This document shows, piece by piece, positions 27,309-36,455 of a DNA stretch of 64,000 bases. Source of the stretch: Pedobacter sp. Leaf194 (GTDB taxonomy: Bacteria; Bacteroidota; Bacteroidia; Sphingobacteriales; Sphingobacteriaceae); NCBI RefSeq assembly GCF_001423945.1, contig NZ_LMPU01000001.1, positions 332,373-396,372 of the forward strand. Direction: 5' to 3'. The notes under the pieces are model-generated. The model was not told the origin of the DNA. It saw nothing but the letters and a program-made list of their open reading frames with translations, and did not search any database. The translations under genes and the position numbers were made by a program. Within the stretch, counting starts at the first letter, position 1; every line of letters starts with the position of its first letter.

Positions 27309-28049
27309 ATGAGTAAAAACATCTATTTCGCTTCTGATTTTCATTTAGGCACTCCAAACTATGCCGAAAGCCGTAGCCGCGAAGAGCGGATTGTAAAGTG
27401 GCTTAATTTTATTGAGCCCAACTGTGGTGAGCTATTTTTAATGGGCGATATTTTTGACTTTTGGTTTGAGTACGAAAAAGTAATTCCTAAAGGTTTTATC
27501 CGGTTGCAGGGTAAGCTTGCATCAATGGCCGATTCAGGAATTAAGATTTACTTTTTTAAGGGCAACCACGATATGTGGGTACGCAATTACTTTACCGAAG
27601 AAATCGGGATGCAGATTATAAGCGACGAGATGGTTATGGAACGTGGCGGAAAAAAGTTTTATCTGCACCATGGAGATGGCCTTGGGCCGGGCGATAAGAA
27701 ATATAAATTCTTAAGAAAGATATTTAGAAGTCCGCTTTGCCAGTGGCTTTTTGCCCGTTTACACCCAAATTTGGGCATTGGCATTGCTACCGGATGGAGC
27801 AAAAGTAGCCGTGCAGCAAGTAATCCTGAAGAAGTATTCTTCGGAGTTAACCACGAGTGGCTGGCCATTTATTCGAAAGAAATACTCCAAAAAGAACACT
27901 TCGACTTTTTTATTTACGGACACAGGCATTTGCCTTTAGATTTAGATTTAGGCAATGGCAGCCGCTACATAAACACCGGCGAATGGCTGAAATATTCCTC
28001 TTATGCAGTGTTTGATGGTTCGAATTTAACGCTCGAATATTTTAAATAA
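27309..28049 (+). CDS. UDP-2,3-diacylglucosamine diphosphatase, LpxH-like
   Basis: The 246-residue metallophosphoesterase makes lipid X from UDP-2,3-diacylglucosamine in lipid A synthesis. Metal-binding motifs are SDFHLG (Asp10, His12), GDIFDFW (Asp47), GNHD (85-88), HHGDGLGPGD (about 120-129) and GHRH near residue 205. ATG 27309 (MSKNIYFASD) is preferred; the upstream TTG at 27297 overlaps the putative promoter. LpxH is the usual enzyme at this step in Bacteroidetes, but an LpxH-like paralogue cannot be excluded. Confidence 0.85.
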   Translation: MSKNIYFASDFHLGTPNYAESRSREERIVKWLNFIEPNCGELFLMGDIFDFWFEYEKVIPKGFIRLQGKLASMADSGIKIYFFKGNHDMWVRNYFTEEIGMQIISDEMVMERGGKKFYLHHGDGLGPGDKKYKFLRKIFRSPLCQWLFARLHPNLGIGIATGWSKSSRAASNPEEVFFGVNHEWLAIYSKEILQKEHFDFFIYGHRHLPLDLDLGNGSRYINTGEWLKYSSYAVFDGSNLTLEYFK

Positions 28050-28484
28050 CCTTGTAGATATTGTTCTTTTGCATGGTATTCAATGTATTTAAGTATTTGA
28101 AAAGCAAGGGTAGTAGTTACAATTAATGTACGCCGGGCTTTTCATTATAGTCCCGATTAGAAAAAATCGGGAGCTGCCATTTCAATCCCGTTTAATTACG
28201 CAAGGTTCTGCTGCTATTAAGGTTCAACCCCAAATGGCTACATGCTTATTTACGAAGCAGGTTACCTTCGTTCTAAACCCGATATAAGTGTAAAGCCACC
28301 GTTTTTTACGGTGCTTGCAACGTTAGCGGGACTACGGGCCGCCAGTTGCCGGCGACAATCATTTCCAAAAAATCATTTCTCTTTGATTTTCGCCCTGCCA
28401 AACTAATTCAGCTTTTTTACTTATTTTTGCATTTCCTTAATTTTTTGCTAAACAAAAGCTAAGGAATTCAATTTTAATAATACT
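28050..28484. other. 435-nt gene-free region with hairpins, relatively GC-rich centre
   Basis: No convincing reading frame. It contains a perfect 8-bp hairpin (TCCCGATT 28151-28158 with AATCGGGA 28165-28172) that lacks a T run. A 6-bp hairpin (CACCGT 28297-28302 with ACGGTG 28308-28313, loop TTTTT) is followed by a GC-rich stretch (28321-28362, including GCGGGACTACGGGCCGCC). The part from about 28150 to 28365 differs in composition from the AT-rich flanks. It may be a structured RNA or a degenerate interspersed element; I cannot name it. Confidence 0.45.
28422..28429 (+). promoter_or_regulatory. -7 element TATTTTTG upstream of prfA
   Basis: Exact TAnnTTTG match 55 nt upstream of the prfA start codon. 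Confidence 0.35.
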
Positions 28485-29558
28485 ATGTTAGATAAATTAG
28501 AAGCGATTAAGCAGCGTTGGGAGGATGTAGAGGAGCAGCTGAGTAACCCGGATGTGATTCAGGACATGAAACGTTTTGCGGCTTTAAACAAAGAATATAA
28601 AGATTTAGGCAAAATTGTAGATGAGTACAAAATCTACAAGAATGTGATGAGTAATATTGATGCCAACAAAGAGATTTTGACGGTAGAAAAAGACGCAGAA
28701 ATGCGTGATATGGCGAAAGAGGAGTTGGATTTGCTTTTAAAACAGCAAGAAGAGATGGAAAGCAATATCAGGTTGATGTTGATTCCGAAAGACCCGGAAG
28801 ATGCTAAAAATGCTGTTTTTGAGATTCGTGGCGGCACAGGTGGCGATGAAGCGGCTTTATTTGCCGGCGATTTGTACCGCATGTACACCCGCTATTTTGA
28901 AACTAAAGGCTGGCGTGTTGAAACGGTTGATGTTACCGAAGGAACTGCCGGCGGTTACAAAGAGGTTATTTTAAAAGTAAGTGGCGATGATGTTTACGGG
29001 CAGTTAAAATATGAAAGTGGTGTACACCGCGTTCAACGTGTGCCGGATACAGAAACGCAGGGCCGCGTGCATACATCGGCGGCCTCTGTTGCAGTTTTGC
29101 CTGAGGCTGAAGAAATTGATTTGTATATAAACCCCGCGGATATTGAACTGCAAACCTCGCGTTCTGGTGGTGCAGGCGGACAGAACGTAAATAAAGTGGA
29201 AACTAAGGTGCAGTTAACCCACAAACCATCGGGTATTGTTGTGGTTTGCCAGCAGGAGCGCTCGCAGCTGGGTAACCGCGTTATTGCGATGGAGATGCTT
29301 CGCAGTAAATTGTACGACATCGAATTGCAGAAAAAAAATGGCGATATCGCAGCTAAACGTAAAACAATGGTATCAACCGGCGACCGCTCGGCGAAGATTA
29401 GAACCTATAATTATCCGCAAGGCCGTGTTACCGAACATCGCATCGGTTTAACGATGTATAACCTGCCAAGCATCATGGATGGCGACATCCAGGAGATTAT
29501 TGACGCACTTCAGTTTGCAGAGAATGCAGAGAAGATGCAAGAAGGTGCTGTAAGCTAA
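28485..29558 (+). CDS. prfA: Peptide chain release factor 1
   Basis: The 357-residue factor releases the nascent peptide at UAA and UAG codons. The stop-codon recognition site is the PxT tripeptide (Pro-Asp-Thr, residues 187-189, in [17 protein letters not shown]). RF2 would have SPF there, so this is RF1. The catalytic GGQ is at 231-233 ([14 protein letters not shown]). A helical N-terminal domain occupies about the first 100 residues. Length is normal. The unexplained 435-nt region precedes it, and tRNA-Asp follows after about 106 nt. Confidence 0.96.
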   Translation: MLDKLEAIKQRWEDVEEQLSNPDVIQDMKRFAALNKEYKDLGKIVDEYKIYKNVMSNIDANKEILTVEKDAEMRDMAKEELDLLLKQQEEMESNIRLMLIPKDPEDAKNAVFEIRGGTGGDEAALFAGDLYRMYTRYFETKGWRVETVDVTEGTAGGYKEVILKVSGDDVYGQLKYESGVHRVQRVPDTETQGRVHTSAASVAVLPEAEEIDLYINPADIELQTSRSGGAGGQNVNKVETKVQLTHKPSGIVVVCQQERSQLGNRVIAMEMLRSKLYDIELQKKNGDIAAKRKTMVSTGDRSAKIRTYNYPQGRVTEHRIGLTMYNLPSIMDGDIQEIIDALQFAENAEKMQEGAVS

Positions 29559-29584
29559 CGACTTATAAATATTTTAAAAAAAAG

Positions 29585-29615
29585 TTTGCTAATAACGATA
29601 TTGTCTCTATATTTG
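29585..29615 (+). promoter_or_regulatory. Promoter of the tRNA-Asp gene
   Basis: TTTG (29585-29588), exactly 19 nt, then TATATTTG (29608-29615): a full match to the Bacteroidetes -33/-7 consensus 49 nt upstream of the tRNA. Confidence 0.7.
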
Positions 29616-29664
29616 CAACCTCGAAAGGGGAAAGAGGTTTAAACTTTTAAAAAGTAAACAAAAC

Positions 29665-29738
29665 GGAGTGGTAGTTCAGCTGGTTAGAATGCCTGCCTGT
29701 CACGCAGGAGGTCGCGGGTTCGAGTCCCGTCCATTCCG
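29665..29738 (+). tRNA. tRNA-Asp (anticodon GTC)
   Basis: A cloverleaf can be drawn. Acceptor stem GGAGTGG (29665-29671) pairs with CCATTCC (29731-29737, one G-T pair), with discriminator G at 29738. The anticodon arm is CCTGC-CTGTCAC-GCAGG, giving GTC. The T arm GCGGG-TTCGAGT-CCCGT is nearly perfect. The 3' CCA is not encoded. A single tRNA gene with its own promoter and terminator. Confidence 0.96.
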
Positions 29739-29740
29739 CA

Positions 29741-29783
29741 AACAAAGCCTTAACTTGAAAAAGTTGAGGCTTTGTTGTTTTCG
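29741..29783 (+). terminator. Terminator after tRNA-Asp
   Basis: AACAAAGCCTTAAC pairs with GTTGAGGCTTTGTT (one G-T pair), followed by GTTTTC. Confidence 0.75.
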
Positions 29784-29895
29784 TGGAATTACTTCATCGA
29801 TTTGCCTTAGTGTTGTTTTCCAAAACCTTCGCTCACCAAAATACGTAACTGAAAAATATATCGGTTTGAAACATTTATATTATTTTCATGTTTGA

Positions 29896-29903
29896 TATCT
29901 TTG
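29896..29903 (+). promoter_or_regulatory. -7 element TATCTTTG upstream of the LOV kinase
   Basis: Exact TAnnTTTG match 43 nt before the TTG start at 29947; a -33 TTTG at proper distance is not evident. Confidence 0.4.
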
Positions 29904-29946
29904 ACTAAAAAACAAATCATTCACTTTTTAATAAAACCCAAGTTAA

Positions 29947-31503
29947 TTGAACACTTTTCAAAACGGTAAGTTCAACGTCTCAGGCGATTCGATTACTGAT
30001 AACTTTGAGCTATTAACCCAGGCGCTTGACGCTTCAATTTCAGGAATTATTATTACCGACCATCGCGAGCCAGATAACCCGATTGTATTTTGCAATAAAG
30101 CCTTCGAATTAATTTCTGGCTATCCACGGGCCGAAATTATTGGCCATAACTGTAGGTTTCTTCAGGGAGATGACCGAAGTCAGGCAGAACGTGCGATTTT
30201 GTCTGAGGCGGTAAAGAAAGGTAAGGAGTGCAGGGTAGAAATTAGAAACTACCGGAAAAATGGAGATCTTTTCTGGAATGAACTATATATGTCGCCGGTT
30301 AAAAATTCTGCTGGTGTAATAACACATTTCATTGGTGTGCAAAATGACGTTACCTTAAGGAAAAAGGCTGAACAGGATTTACGTGTACAAAAATCAATGA
30401 TGGAAAAAAAGGTAGAAGACCGCACGCGGGAACTTCGCGAAAGTGAAGCCTTTCTATCCAGCATAATTGAAACCGTTCGCGAGGGCTTGCTGGTTTTAGA
30501 CCCTGAGTTTAATGTTTTAAGTGCTAATTATCACTTCTTGCGTACTTTTAAAGTATCTGCAGAAGAAACTGTTGGCAAGCCGTTATATGAGCTTGGTAAC
30601 CACCAATGGGATATTCCGCAGTTGAAAGAGCTGTTAATTAAAATATTGCCAACTAACAACCCTGTGGTAGACTTTGAAGTGGAACATGATTTTCCGCACA
30701 TTGGCAGGAAACTTATGTTATTAAATGCTTACCGCATTGAGCTTGAGGGCCAGTTTAAAGATCAGATTTTGCTTGCCATAGAGGATATTACCGAACGGAA
30801 AGAAATTGAACGCCGGAAAGACGACTTTTTATCGATTGCCAGTCATGAATTGAAAACACCGCTTACAACCATCAAAGGCTATATTCAGGTGCTGGAAAGA
30901 AGTGTTCCAGGCAATGTTTCAGAAAAGTTTAGTAAAACCTTATCAAAGGTTGCCGTTTACGTTGATAGACTTAATAACCTCATTGCCGAACTGCTTGATA
31001 TGTCAAGAATTCAGACCGGCAATATGGAATTGCATAAATCAAGTTTCGACTTTGATGCGATGATTGAAGAAGCAATTGAGGGCATCAGAGCTTCAGCGCA
31101 TGACCATGAGATTAGTTTAACCGGAAATACCGGCGCCAAGGTTACGGCCGATGAATCGCACATTATTCAGGTCATAAATAACCTCTTATCGAATGCAATA
31201 AAATATGCACCGGATTCTAAAAAAATTGAGGTCAACATTGCAAGTGTAAGTGAATATGTAAAAGTTTCGGTAAAGGATTTTGGCCTTGGAATGAGTTCGG
31301 AAGATAAGAAAAGGGTTTTTGAGCGATTTTACCGTGGTGGCGATATTCAGAAGAAATTTCCGGGCATGGGCATCGGCTTGTACATCTGCGACCAGATTAT
31401 TAAAAACCATGGTGGCACCCTATGGGTAGAGAGCGAAATCGGAAAAGGTTCGACATTTAATTTTACGATCCCTAAAAAATCAACCGGAAAAGATGGCAAG
31501 TAA
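29947..31503 (+). CDS. LOV-domain blue-light sensor histidine kinase
   Basis: The 518-residue soluble kinase has no membrane segment. A LOV-type PAS domain (about 22-138) has GHNCRFLQG at 66-74 with Cys69, the residue that forms the flavin adduct in light. FMN-contact residues N101 and N111 and Gln132 (FIGVQND) are also present. A short coiled coil, a second PAS (about 165-285) and HisKA (His300 in ASHELKTP) follow. The ATPase domain has N-box Asn416, DFGLGM 444-449 and GMGIGLYI. The start is TTG 29947: an in-frame TAA immediately precedes it and no ATG occurs before the LOV core is passed. It overlaps the receiver gene by 11 nt. Confidence 0.92.
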   Translation: MNTFQNGKFNVSGDSITDNFELLTQALDASISGIIITDHREPDNPIVFCNKAFELISGYPRAEIIGHNCRFLQGDDRSQAERAILSEAVKKGKECRVEIRNYRKNGDLFWNELYMSPVKNSAGVITHFIGVQNDVTLRKKAEQDLRVQKSMMEKKVEDRTRELRESEAFLSSIIETVREGLLVLDPEFNVLSANYHFLRTFKVSAEETVGKPLYELGNHQWDIPQLKELLIKILPTNNPVVDFEVEHDFPHIGRKLMLLNAYRIELEGQFKDQILLAIEDITERKEIERRKDDFLSIASHELKTPLTTIKGYIQVLERSVPGNVSEKFSKTLSKVAVYVDRLNNLIAELLDMSRIQTGNMELHKSSFDFDAMIEEAIEGIRASAHDHEISLTGNTGAKVTADESHIIQVINNLLSNAIKYAPDSKKIEVNIASVSEYVKVSVKDFGLGMSSEDKKRVFERFYRGGDIQKKFPGMGIGLYICDQIIKNHGGTLWVESEIGKGSTFNFTIPKKSTGKDGK

Positions 31504-31855
31504 GAAAATAATAATATGTGATGATGATGCGGGAATCGTTGATGTACTCGAATTGATGCTTGAAGACACCGGACATATCGTTATCCCCGAACTTAAAAGT
31601 TTAAATGTAAAAGCCCTCATCGAGAATAAAGAGCCGGATTTGCTCATCCTTGATTTATGGATGCCGGTTATTTCAGGAGACCAGATTCTGAAGATGATTA
31701 GAAGTAATCCAAAAACGATGAATCTTCCTGTAATTGTGATGTCGGCAAGCAGAGACGGCGCAGAAATTGCAGCCGCTGCCGGCGCCAATGCTTACCTGGC
31801 AAAGCCCTTCGATTTTGACCACGTACTCGCCGTAGTGGAAGAGTGCCTTAATTAA
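31493..31855 (+). CDS. Single-domain response regulator (CheY-like receiver)
   Basis: The 120-residue protein is a receiver domain only, with acidic pocket Asp10-Asp12, phosphoacceptor Asp54 (LLILDLWMP), Ser84 (VMSAS) and Lys104 (LAKPFDFD). It starts inside the LOV kinase gene (11-nt overlap), so the two are translationally coupled and surely cognate. There is no DNA-binding or enzymatic output domain. The signal must therefore go by protein contact or phosphorelay to a partner not present here. Confidence 0.93.
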   Translation: MASKKIIICDDDAGIVDVLELMLEDTGHIVIPELKSLNVKALIENKEPDLLILDLWMPVISGDQILKMIRSNPKTMNLPVIVMSASRDGAEIAAAAGANAYLAKPFDFDHVLAVVEECLN

Positions 31856-31905
31856 TGCGTTTATTTTCCAAAAATGACGAGATAAACTATAAGAATTGAT
31901 TTTTC

Positions 31906-32481
31906 TTATAGTTTATCCAGCTTGAAATATCCAAGGTGAATGTGGTCTGCTGTTAAATCACTGCCCGGCTCGATAACGATGTGATATTTTTCTTTTTGCT
32001 GCGGGTCTAAAATATCTTCAACTCTGTAAATATCGTCAACATCAATTCCATATTTCTCATCGATGTGCGAATTTGCACCTTTGATAGAATTGGCCTTAAA
32101 AAATGCAGTTTTTTTGGCATCCTGAACAGCACTAGCCCGGTTTTCCTGCACCGTTAAAACGGTATAGTGTTGCTCTTCGAGTTTGTTGGGCTGGTAGCCA
32201 CCAAGGTTAATAAAAAAGAGTTTTCGCTCAGATGGTGGCGTTAAACCTGTTCTTGGCATTACCTTGATTTCGTAACCATCAACATTGGTAACCAATCGCC
32301 ATCCATCCAAATGAATGGAATTCCCTGCTTCAGGCCAAAATGCTTTAATCTGTGGAACAAGTTCCTTTAATGTATTTGCAATACCGAAAAAATAATCGTG
32401 CTGTTCTACATTTCTTTTAGGGGCTTTTGAGCCAAGCAGCAGCAAAAATAGTTTCGGTGTCGGTTGTTCGTTTTCGGTCAT
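31906..32481 (-). CDS. DUF1543 domain protein
   Basis: The 191-residue protein starts KLFLLLLGSKAPKRNVEQHDYFFG and continues with FWPEAGNSIHLDGWRLV and GYEIKV. This is the arrangement of DUF1543 proteins, in which a short domain (LLG..P..R..EQHD.FFGI) is repeated. A diverged second half begins at about KLFFINLGGYQ. No signal peptide; probably cytoplasmic. Molecular role unknown. It lies 48 nt downstream of an FAD-dependent protein gene on the same strand and is probably cotranscribed. Confidence 0.8.
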   Translation of the reverse strand: MTENEQPTPKLFLLLLGSKAPKRNVEQHDYFFGIANTLKELVPQIKAFWPEAGNSIHLDGWRLVTNVDGYEIKVMPRTGLTPPSERKLFFINLGGYQPNKLEEQHYTVLTVQENRASAVQDAKKTAFFKANSIKGANSHIDEKYGIDVDDIYRVEDILDPQQKEKYHIVIEPGSDLTADHIHLGYFKLDKL

Positions 32482-32529
32482 TTAGCGTAAATTTTTATTT
32501 GCCTCCATACTTAACAAAGTCAGCTCAAA

Positions 32530-34239
32530 TCAGTTTGGCAAAAGCGATTTTACAATTCGCTCGGAGGCCGCTTCGCAAAAGTCGAGGCCAGAATAATCGG
32601 GATTATAGCCGCCGATGTAAGGAACGGCCATCATGTAAATCCTTTCATTTACTGCATCGAGGCTGTTCATAACCTGAAAATTATCGTTTATGGCAATACC
32701 GGGAACATTCAGGTAATAATTACCGTCATTCCCTGCTTCTACCTTATCATTAGTTTCTAAGGCTTTGCGGGCTTTCTCTTCTCTTCTAAATTTGATTTTG
32801 GCCTGCGCAACGGTTTTCATATCGACCAGGCTTTTATAAGGCAAGTCGCGATACGATAAATGAGGCTGCCCCACGCAATCTACAAATGTTTCGTAATATT
32901 GCTCCTGCTTTGTACCGCTCTCATCAGTAAAACGATAGATGGCTCCACCATTTTCCTGAGGTTCCTCTTCGCTATCATCACCAACTGCTGTTATTTCCAG
33001 AATTCCAGCTTCGTGTAAAGCCATCATTTCCACAACAGAGCTTTGGGGCACAAAGGCAATTACAATTGAAATTAGTGGCATTAATGTTTTCTGCAAACGC
33101 AACATATCTTCGGCTGAAAAGTATTTTGCCGGATAATTCATCGCGAAGCTTAAAACGGCAAGCATTTCTTTCCAGTAAACAGATTCTTCTTTTTCTATTG
33201 ATTCTTCTGCCTCTAAATACTCCGCTTTAAAAAGGTCGAAAGCGGCTTTGTGTTCCCGTTTATTCATTACCACGGTTACAAAATCTTCCATAGAAAGGTT
33301 TTGAATAATTTCGTAGAACTCGGGCCTTTTTTCCTTAAACATCTCCTTAAAGTTTCTGTCGAAAACATAATCAAGGGATAAAAACCCGCCATTATCAGCC
33401 TTGTTTTTTTCTACTTCTTCCTCACTCAGAATCGAATCTTTTAGTAAATGAGGATCTTCCAGGTGAAAACGTATAGCAGGGAGCATGCCGTTTCTGGAGT
33501 GCATAATAATTTTAAACTTTTCGCTCCCTTCTGCTAGTTCAAAGGTAAATTTATTGTTGTCAGAATCTTTGAAATGACCATTATGGCGTGCTAAAGTGCG
33601 TATCGCATCTATGGCGGTGAGCGATGATCCTTTTACGGCCACAGCATGATTTACTTTAAATTCTAATTTTGCCGGTGGATATGGTGAATCGAAATAGCCG
33701 GGAATTTTGCCTTCAGACTTTTTTGGCCATCTATGACCTGTGCAAACAACAACGTTGTCGAATTCAAAAACCTGACCTTCCGCAAGCTTAACTTGAACTT
33801 TGTTGTCTTCGGGCCGATCAATAATGTCGACAACTTCATTGTTGAGGTGAATTTTTACAGGAATTACTTTTTCCTCGGCCTGCTTTTGCAACAGCTCAAA
33901 TTGCGCTGTTAAATACATTCCAAAAAGCAAACGCGGCATTACTTTGTAGTCGTTAAACTTATCAGGCTTTATGTTAAAACGTTCGAGTATATTTTGCGGT
34001 AAAGTTTGAATCCATTCTTCAACCGAGGTTACGAGTTCCGGAATTTCGTTGCCGGAAACGTTTGTTATATGCTCGTCGTTTGCACCGGCTTTACTGTAAG
34101 GCATGCCTGCACCGAGTTGTGCACTTTTCTCAAAAATAGCGATGCTGATTTCAGGTTCGTTTAAATCTACCAATCGCTTAAACATGAAAAGTCCGCTTGG
34201 CCCGCCACCTAAAATGGCAATGTGTTTATAGTTTTTCAA
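32530..34239 (-). CDS. FAD/NAD(P)-binding protein (NAD_binding_9 / HpyO-like)
   Basis: The 569-residue flavoprotein has an FAD-binding motif HIAILGGGPSGLFMFKRL at residues 6-23, then GAGMPYSKAGANDEHITNVSGNE. The latter segment recalls the SidA/ornithine-hydroxylase-like family often annotated 'FAD/NAD(P)-binding protein'. DNVVVCTGHRWPKKSEGKIPGYF is the second dinucleotide segment. The substrate is unknown. DUF1543 follows on the same strand. Confidence 0.78.
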   Translation of the reverse strand: MKNYKHIAILGGGPSGLFMFKRLVDLNEPEISIAIFEKSAQLGAGMPYSKAGANDEHITNVSGNEIPELVTSVEEWIQTLPQNILERFNIKPDKFNDYKVMPRLLFGMYLTAQFELLQKQAEEKVIPVKIHLNNEVVDIIDRPEDNKVQVKLAEGQVFEFDNVVVCTGHRWPKKSEGKIPGYFDSPYPPAKLEFKVNHAVAVKGSSLTAIDAIRTLARHNGHFKDSDNNKFTFELAEGSEKFKIIMHSRNGMLPAIRFHLEDPHLLKDSILSEEEVEKNKADNGGFLSLDYVFDRNFKEMFKEKRPEFYEIIQNLSMEDFVTVVMNKREHKAAFDLFKAEYLEAEESIEKEESVYWKEMLAVLSFAMNYPAKYFSAEDMLRLQKTLMPLISIVIAFVPQSSVVEMMALHEAGILEITAVGDDSEEEPQENGGAIYRFTDESGTKQEQYYETFVDCVGQPHLSYRDLPYKSLVDMKTVAQAKIKFRREEKARKALETNDKVEAGNDGNYYLNVPGIAINDNFQVMNSLDAVNERIYMMAVPYIGGYNPDYSGLDFCEAASERIVKSLLPN

Positions 34240-34385
34240 ATATTTGAAGTTAAATTATTAATGATTGTCTCAGATAACCTTTTCAACTAAATAAAGTTTT
34301 TGAGAATGTTTAGATCTTGTTTTTTGTTGCCCATTAAAAGTATGATAAAACGTTTTAGAATGTTAAAAATCACATTGTTTTTATA

Positions 34386-34393
34386 TATATTTG
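34386..34393 (+). promoter_or_regulatory. -7 element TATATTTG upstream of the GH97 gene
   Basis: Exact TAnnTTTG match 43 nt before ATG 34437; the -33 position lacks a clear TTTG. Confidence 0.4.
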
Positions 34394-34436
34394 GTTTGAT
34401 AACCGAATTTAAATCCTTAGCTAACCTTTCAATTTC

Positions 34437-36383
34437 ATGAAGTCGAAATTACTCTTAGTCGTAGCCATTTGTCTATCATTTAAGCTTTATAGCGCACCGA
34501 TCGAACTTTTTTCTCCAGATAAGAAAGTGAAAGTCACAGTAAATCTTTCAAAGAAAATTTTTTATTCTGTAGCTGTTAGCGGCGAAAATGTACTTTCAAA
34601 TTCGTTTCTGCAATTAAATCTCGCCGGCGAAACTCTGGGCGAAAATCCAAAATTGTTAAATAAAATAATTTCTGCGCATGTTGATGTTTCAAAACCCGTT
34701 GTGCCTTTAAAAAACAGCAGTGTAGAAAATAAATATGGGCTGCTTCGTCTAAATTTTAAGAATAATTTTAGCGTAGAATTTCGAGCGTATAATGATGGTA
34801 TTGCCTACCGTTTCATCACCAGTAAAAAAGATTCGGTTATCGTTGAAGATGAAAAGGTTTACGTTGCCTTTGCGAACGATGTAAATGCTTCATATCTCGA
34901 AACCAAGAGTTTTATGACCGCTTATGAAATCTTGTATCAAAATAAAAATTTAAGAGAGGTTGATGCGCAAAAGATGAGCGTATTGCCAATTTTGTTTAAC
35001 GATAAAAAGTATAAAATTTTACTGTCGGAGGCGGATTTGTATGATTACCCCGCAATGTTCGTAAAAGCAAAAGGAAATAATGCCATCGACGCCGTTTTTC
35101 CGAAGGTGCCGGAATTGTATGCGCCAAACGGCGACAGAAATATGAAAATTGTAAAGGAGCACAATTACATCGCAAAAACCTTGGGCAGGCGCTCTTACCC
35201 GTGGCGATTTATGGTTATTTCTGAGAAGGATGAAGCTTTACCGGAAAATGAGATGGTTTATAAACTGTCAACCCCGAACCAGCTAAAGGAAACCTCGTGG
35301 ATTAAACCCGGGCAAGTTACCTGGGAGTGGTGGCACAACGCGTATGTTTATGGTGTCGATTTTAAGTCTGGCTACAATCAGGATACCTATAAATATTACA
35401 TCGATTTTGCCTCAAAGTTTAAGATTCCCTACATCATTATGGACGAAGGTTGGGCAAAAACAACTTTAAATCCTTACGAACCCAATCCAACAATTAATCT
35501 CCAGGAGTTAATTGCCTACGGTAAGCAAAAAAATGTAAAAATAATTTTATGGTTTACCTGGCTGGCAGTGGAGCAAAACCCCGACGTATTTAAAAAACTG
35601 GAAGAGTGGGGAATTGCTGGTATGAAAGTAGATTTTATGGATCGCAGCGACCAATGGATGGTAAATTATTATACCAGGGTAGCAAAAGAGGCTGCCAAAC
35701 ACCATATTCTAATCGATTTTCACGGTGCATTTAAGCCTGCCGGGCTTGAAGTTGCCTATCCAAACGTGCTTTCTTACGAAGGTGTAATTGGTATGGAGCA
35801 AAATATTGGTGGCGGACTGGCAACGCCAAACAACAACCTTTACCTGCCATTTTTAAGAAATGCAGTTGGGCCGATGGATTATACGCCCGGTGCTATGCGG
35901 TCCGGGCACCCAAAAGATTACAAGCCGAATTGGATAAATGTGATGAGTATTGGCACGAGGGCACATCAACTTGCCATGTATATTGTATTCGAGAGTGGAT
36001 TTCAAATGCTGGCCGATAACCCTTTTAATTACCTTCGCGAACCTGAAACCACTTCCTTTATAACAAGTGTACCGGTAACATGGGATGAAACAAAAGTTTT
36101 AAAGGCAGAAGTTGGACAATATATTGTTACGGCAAAAAGAAAAGGCCAGGAATGGTTTTTAGGGGCTATGACCAATAGTACAGAACGTAAATTAATTATC
36201 GACACTGATTTTTTGCCCAAGAATAAAACTTATCAACTTACCATCATTAAAGATGGTGTTAATGCTGATTTTCAGGCGATGGATTTTAAGCGGTTAACCA
36301 TGAAAATCAAAGCTGGCGATAAAATCAATATTGATATGGTTAAGGATGGGGGCTATGCAGCTCATTTTGTTCCTATAAACTAA
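34437..36383 (+). CDS. Glycoside hydrolase family 97
   Basis: The 648-residue secreted or periplasmic enzyme has a signal peptide (about 1-19, LYSA). Order: N-terminal beta-supersandwich (about 22-290), TIM barrel (about 290-560; VTWEWWHNAYVYG, YIIMDEGWAK), C-terminal beta domain. KVDFMDRSDQ places Asp399 where retaining GH97 enzymes have their nucleophile, and Glu448 (SYEGV) fits as acid/base. This points to the retaining, alpha-galactosidase-type branch rather than the inverting SusB alpha-glucosidase branch, but specificity is unproven. A promoter element lies upstream. Confidence 0.92.
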   Translation: MKSKLLLVVAICLSFKLYSAPIELFSPDKKVKVTVNLSKKIFYSVAVSGENVLSNSFLQLNLAGETLGENPKLLNKIISAHVDVSKPVVPLKNSSVENKYGLLRLNFKNNFSVEFRAYNDGIAYRFITSKKDSVIVEDEKVYVAFANDVNASYLETKSFMTAYEILYQNKNLREVDAQKMSVLPILFNDKKYKILLSEADLYDYPAMFVKAKGNNAIDAVFPKVPELYAPNGDRNMKIVKEHNYIAKTLGRRSYPWRFMVISEKDEALPENEMVYKLSTPNQLKETSWIKPGQVTWEWWHNAYVYGVDFKSGYNQDTYKYYIDFASKFKIPYIIMDEGWAKTTLNPYEPNPTINLQELIAYGKQKNVKIILWFTWLAVEQNPDVFKKLEEWGIAGMKVDFMDRSDQWMVNYYTRVAKEAAKHHILIDFHGAFKPAGLEVAYPNVLSYEGVIGMEQNIGGGLATPNNNLYLPFLRNAVGPMDYTPGAMRSGHPKDYKPNWINVMSIGTRAHQLAMYIVFESGFQMLADNPFNYLREPETTSFITSVPVTWDETKVLKAEVGQYIVTAKRKGQEWFLGAMTNSTERKLIIDTDFLPKNKTYQLTIIKDGVNADFQAMDFKRLTMKIKAGDKINIDMVKDGGYAAHFVPIN

Positions 36384-36455
36384 ATCTAATAACCATTTAG
36401 CTTTTTCTCCATCAAAATTTTAATTAATTTGGTTCATCTAATCATCTACATTAAT

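Noticed and set aside
29668..29895. 75-codon open frame on the plus strand
   Set aside because: It begins inside tRNA-Asp and runs through its terminator; an accidental frame.
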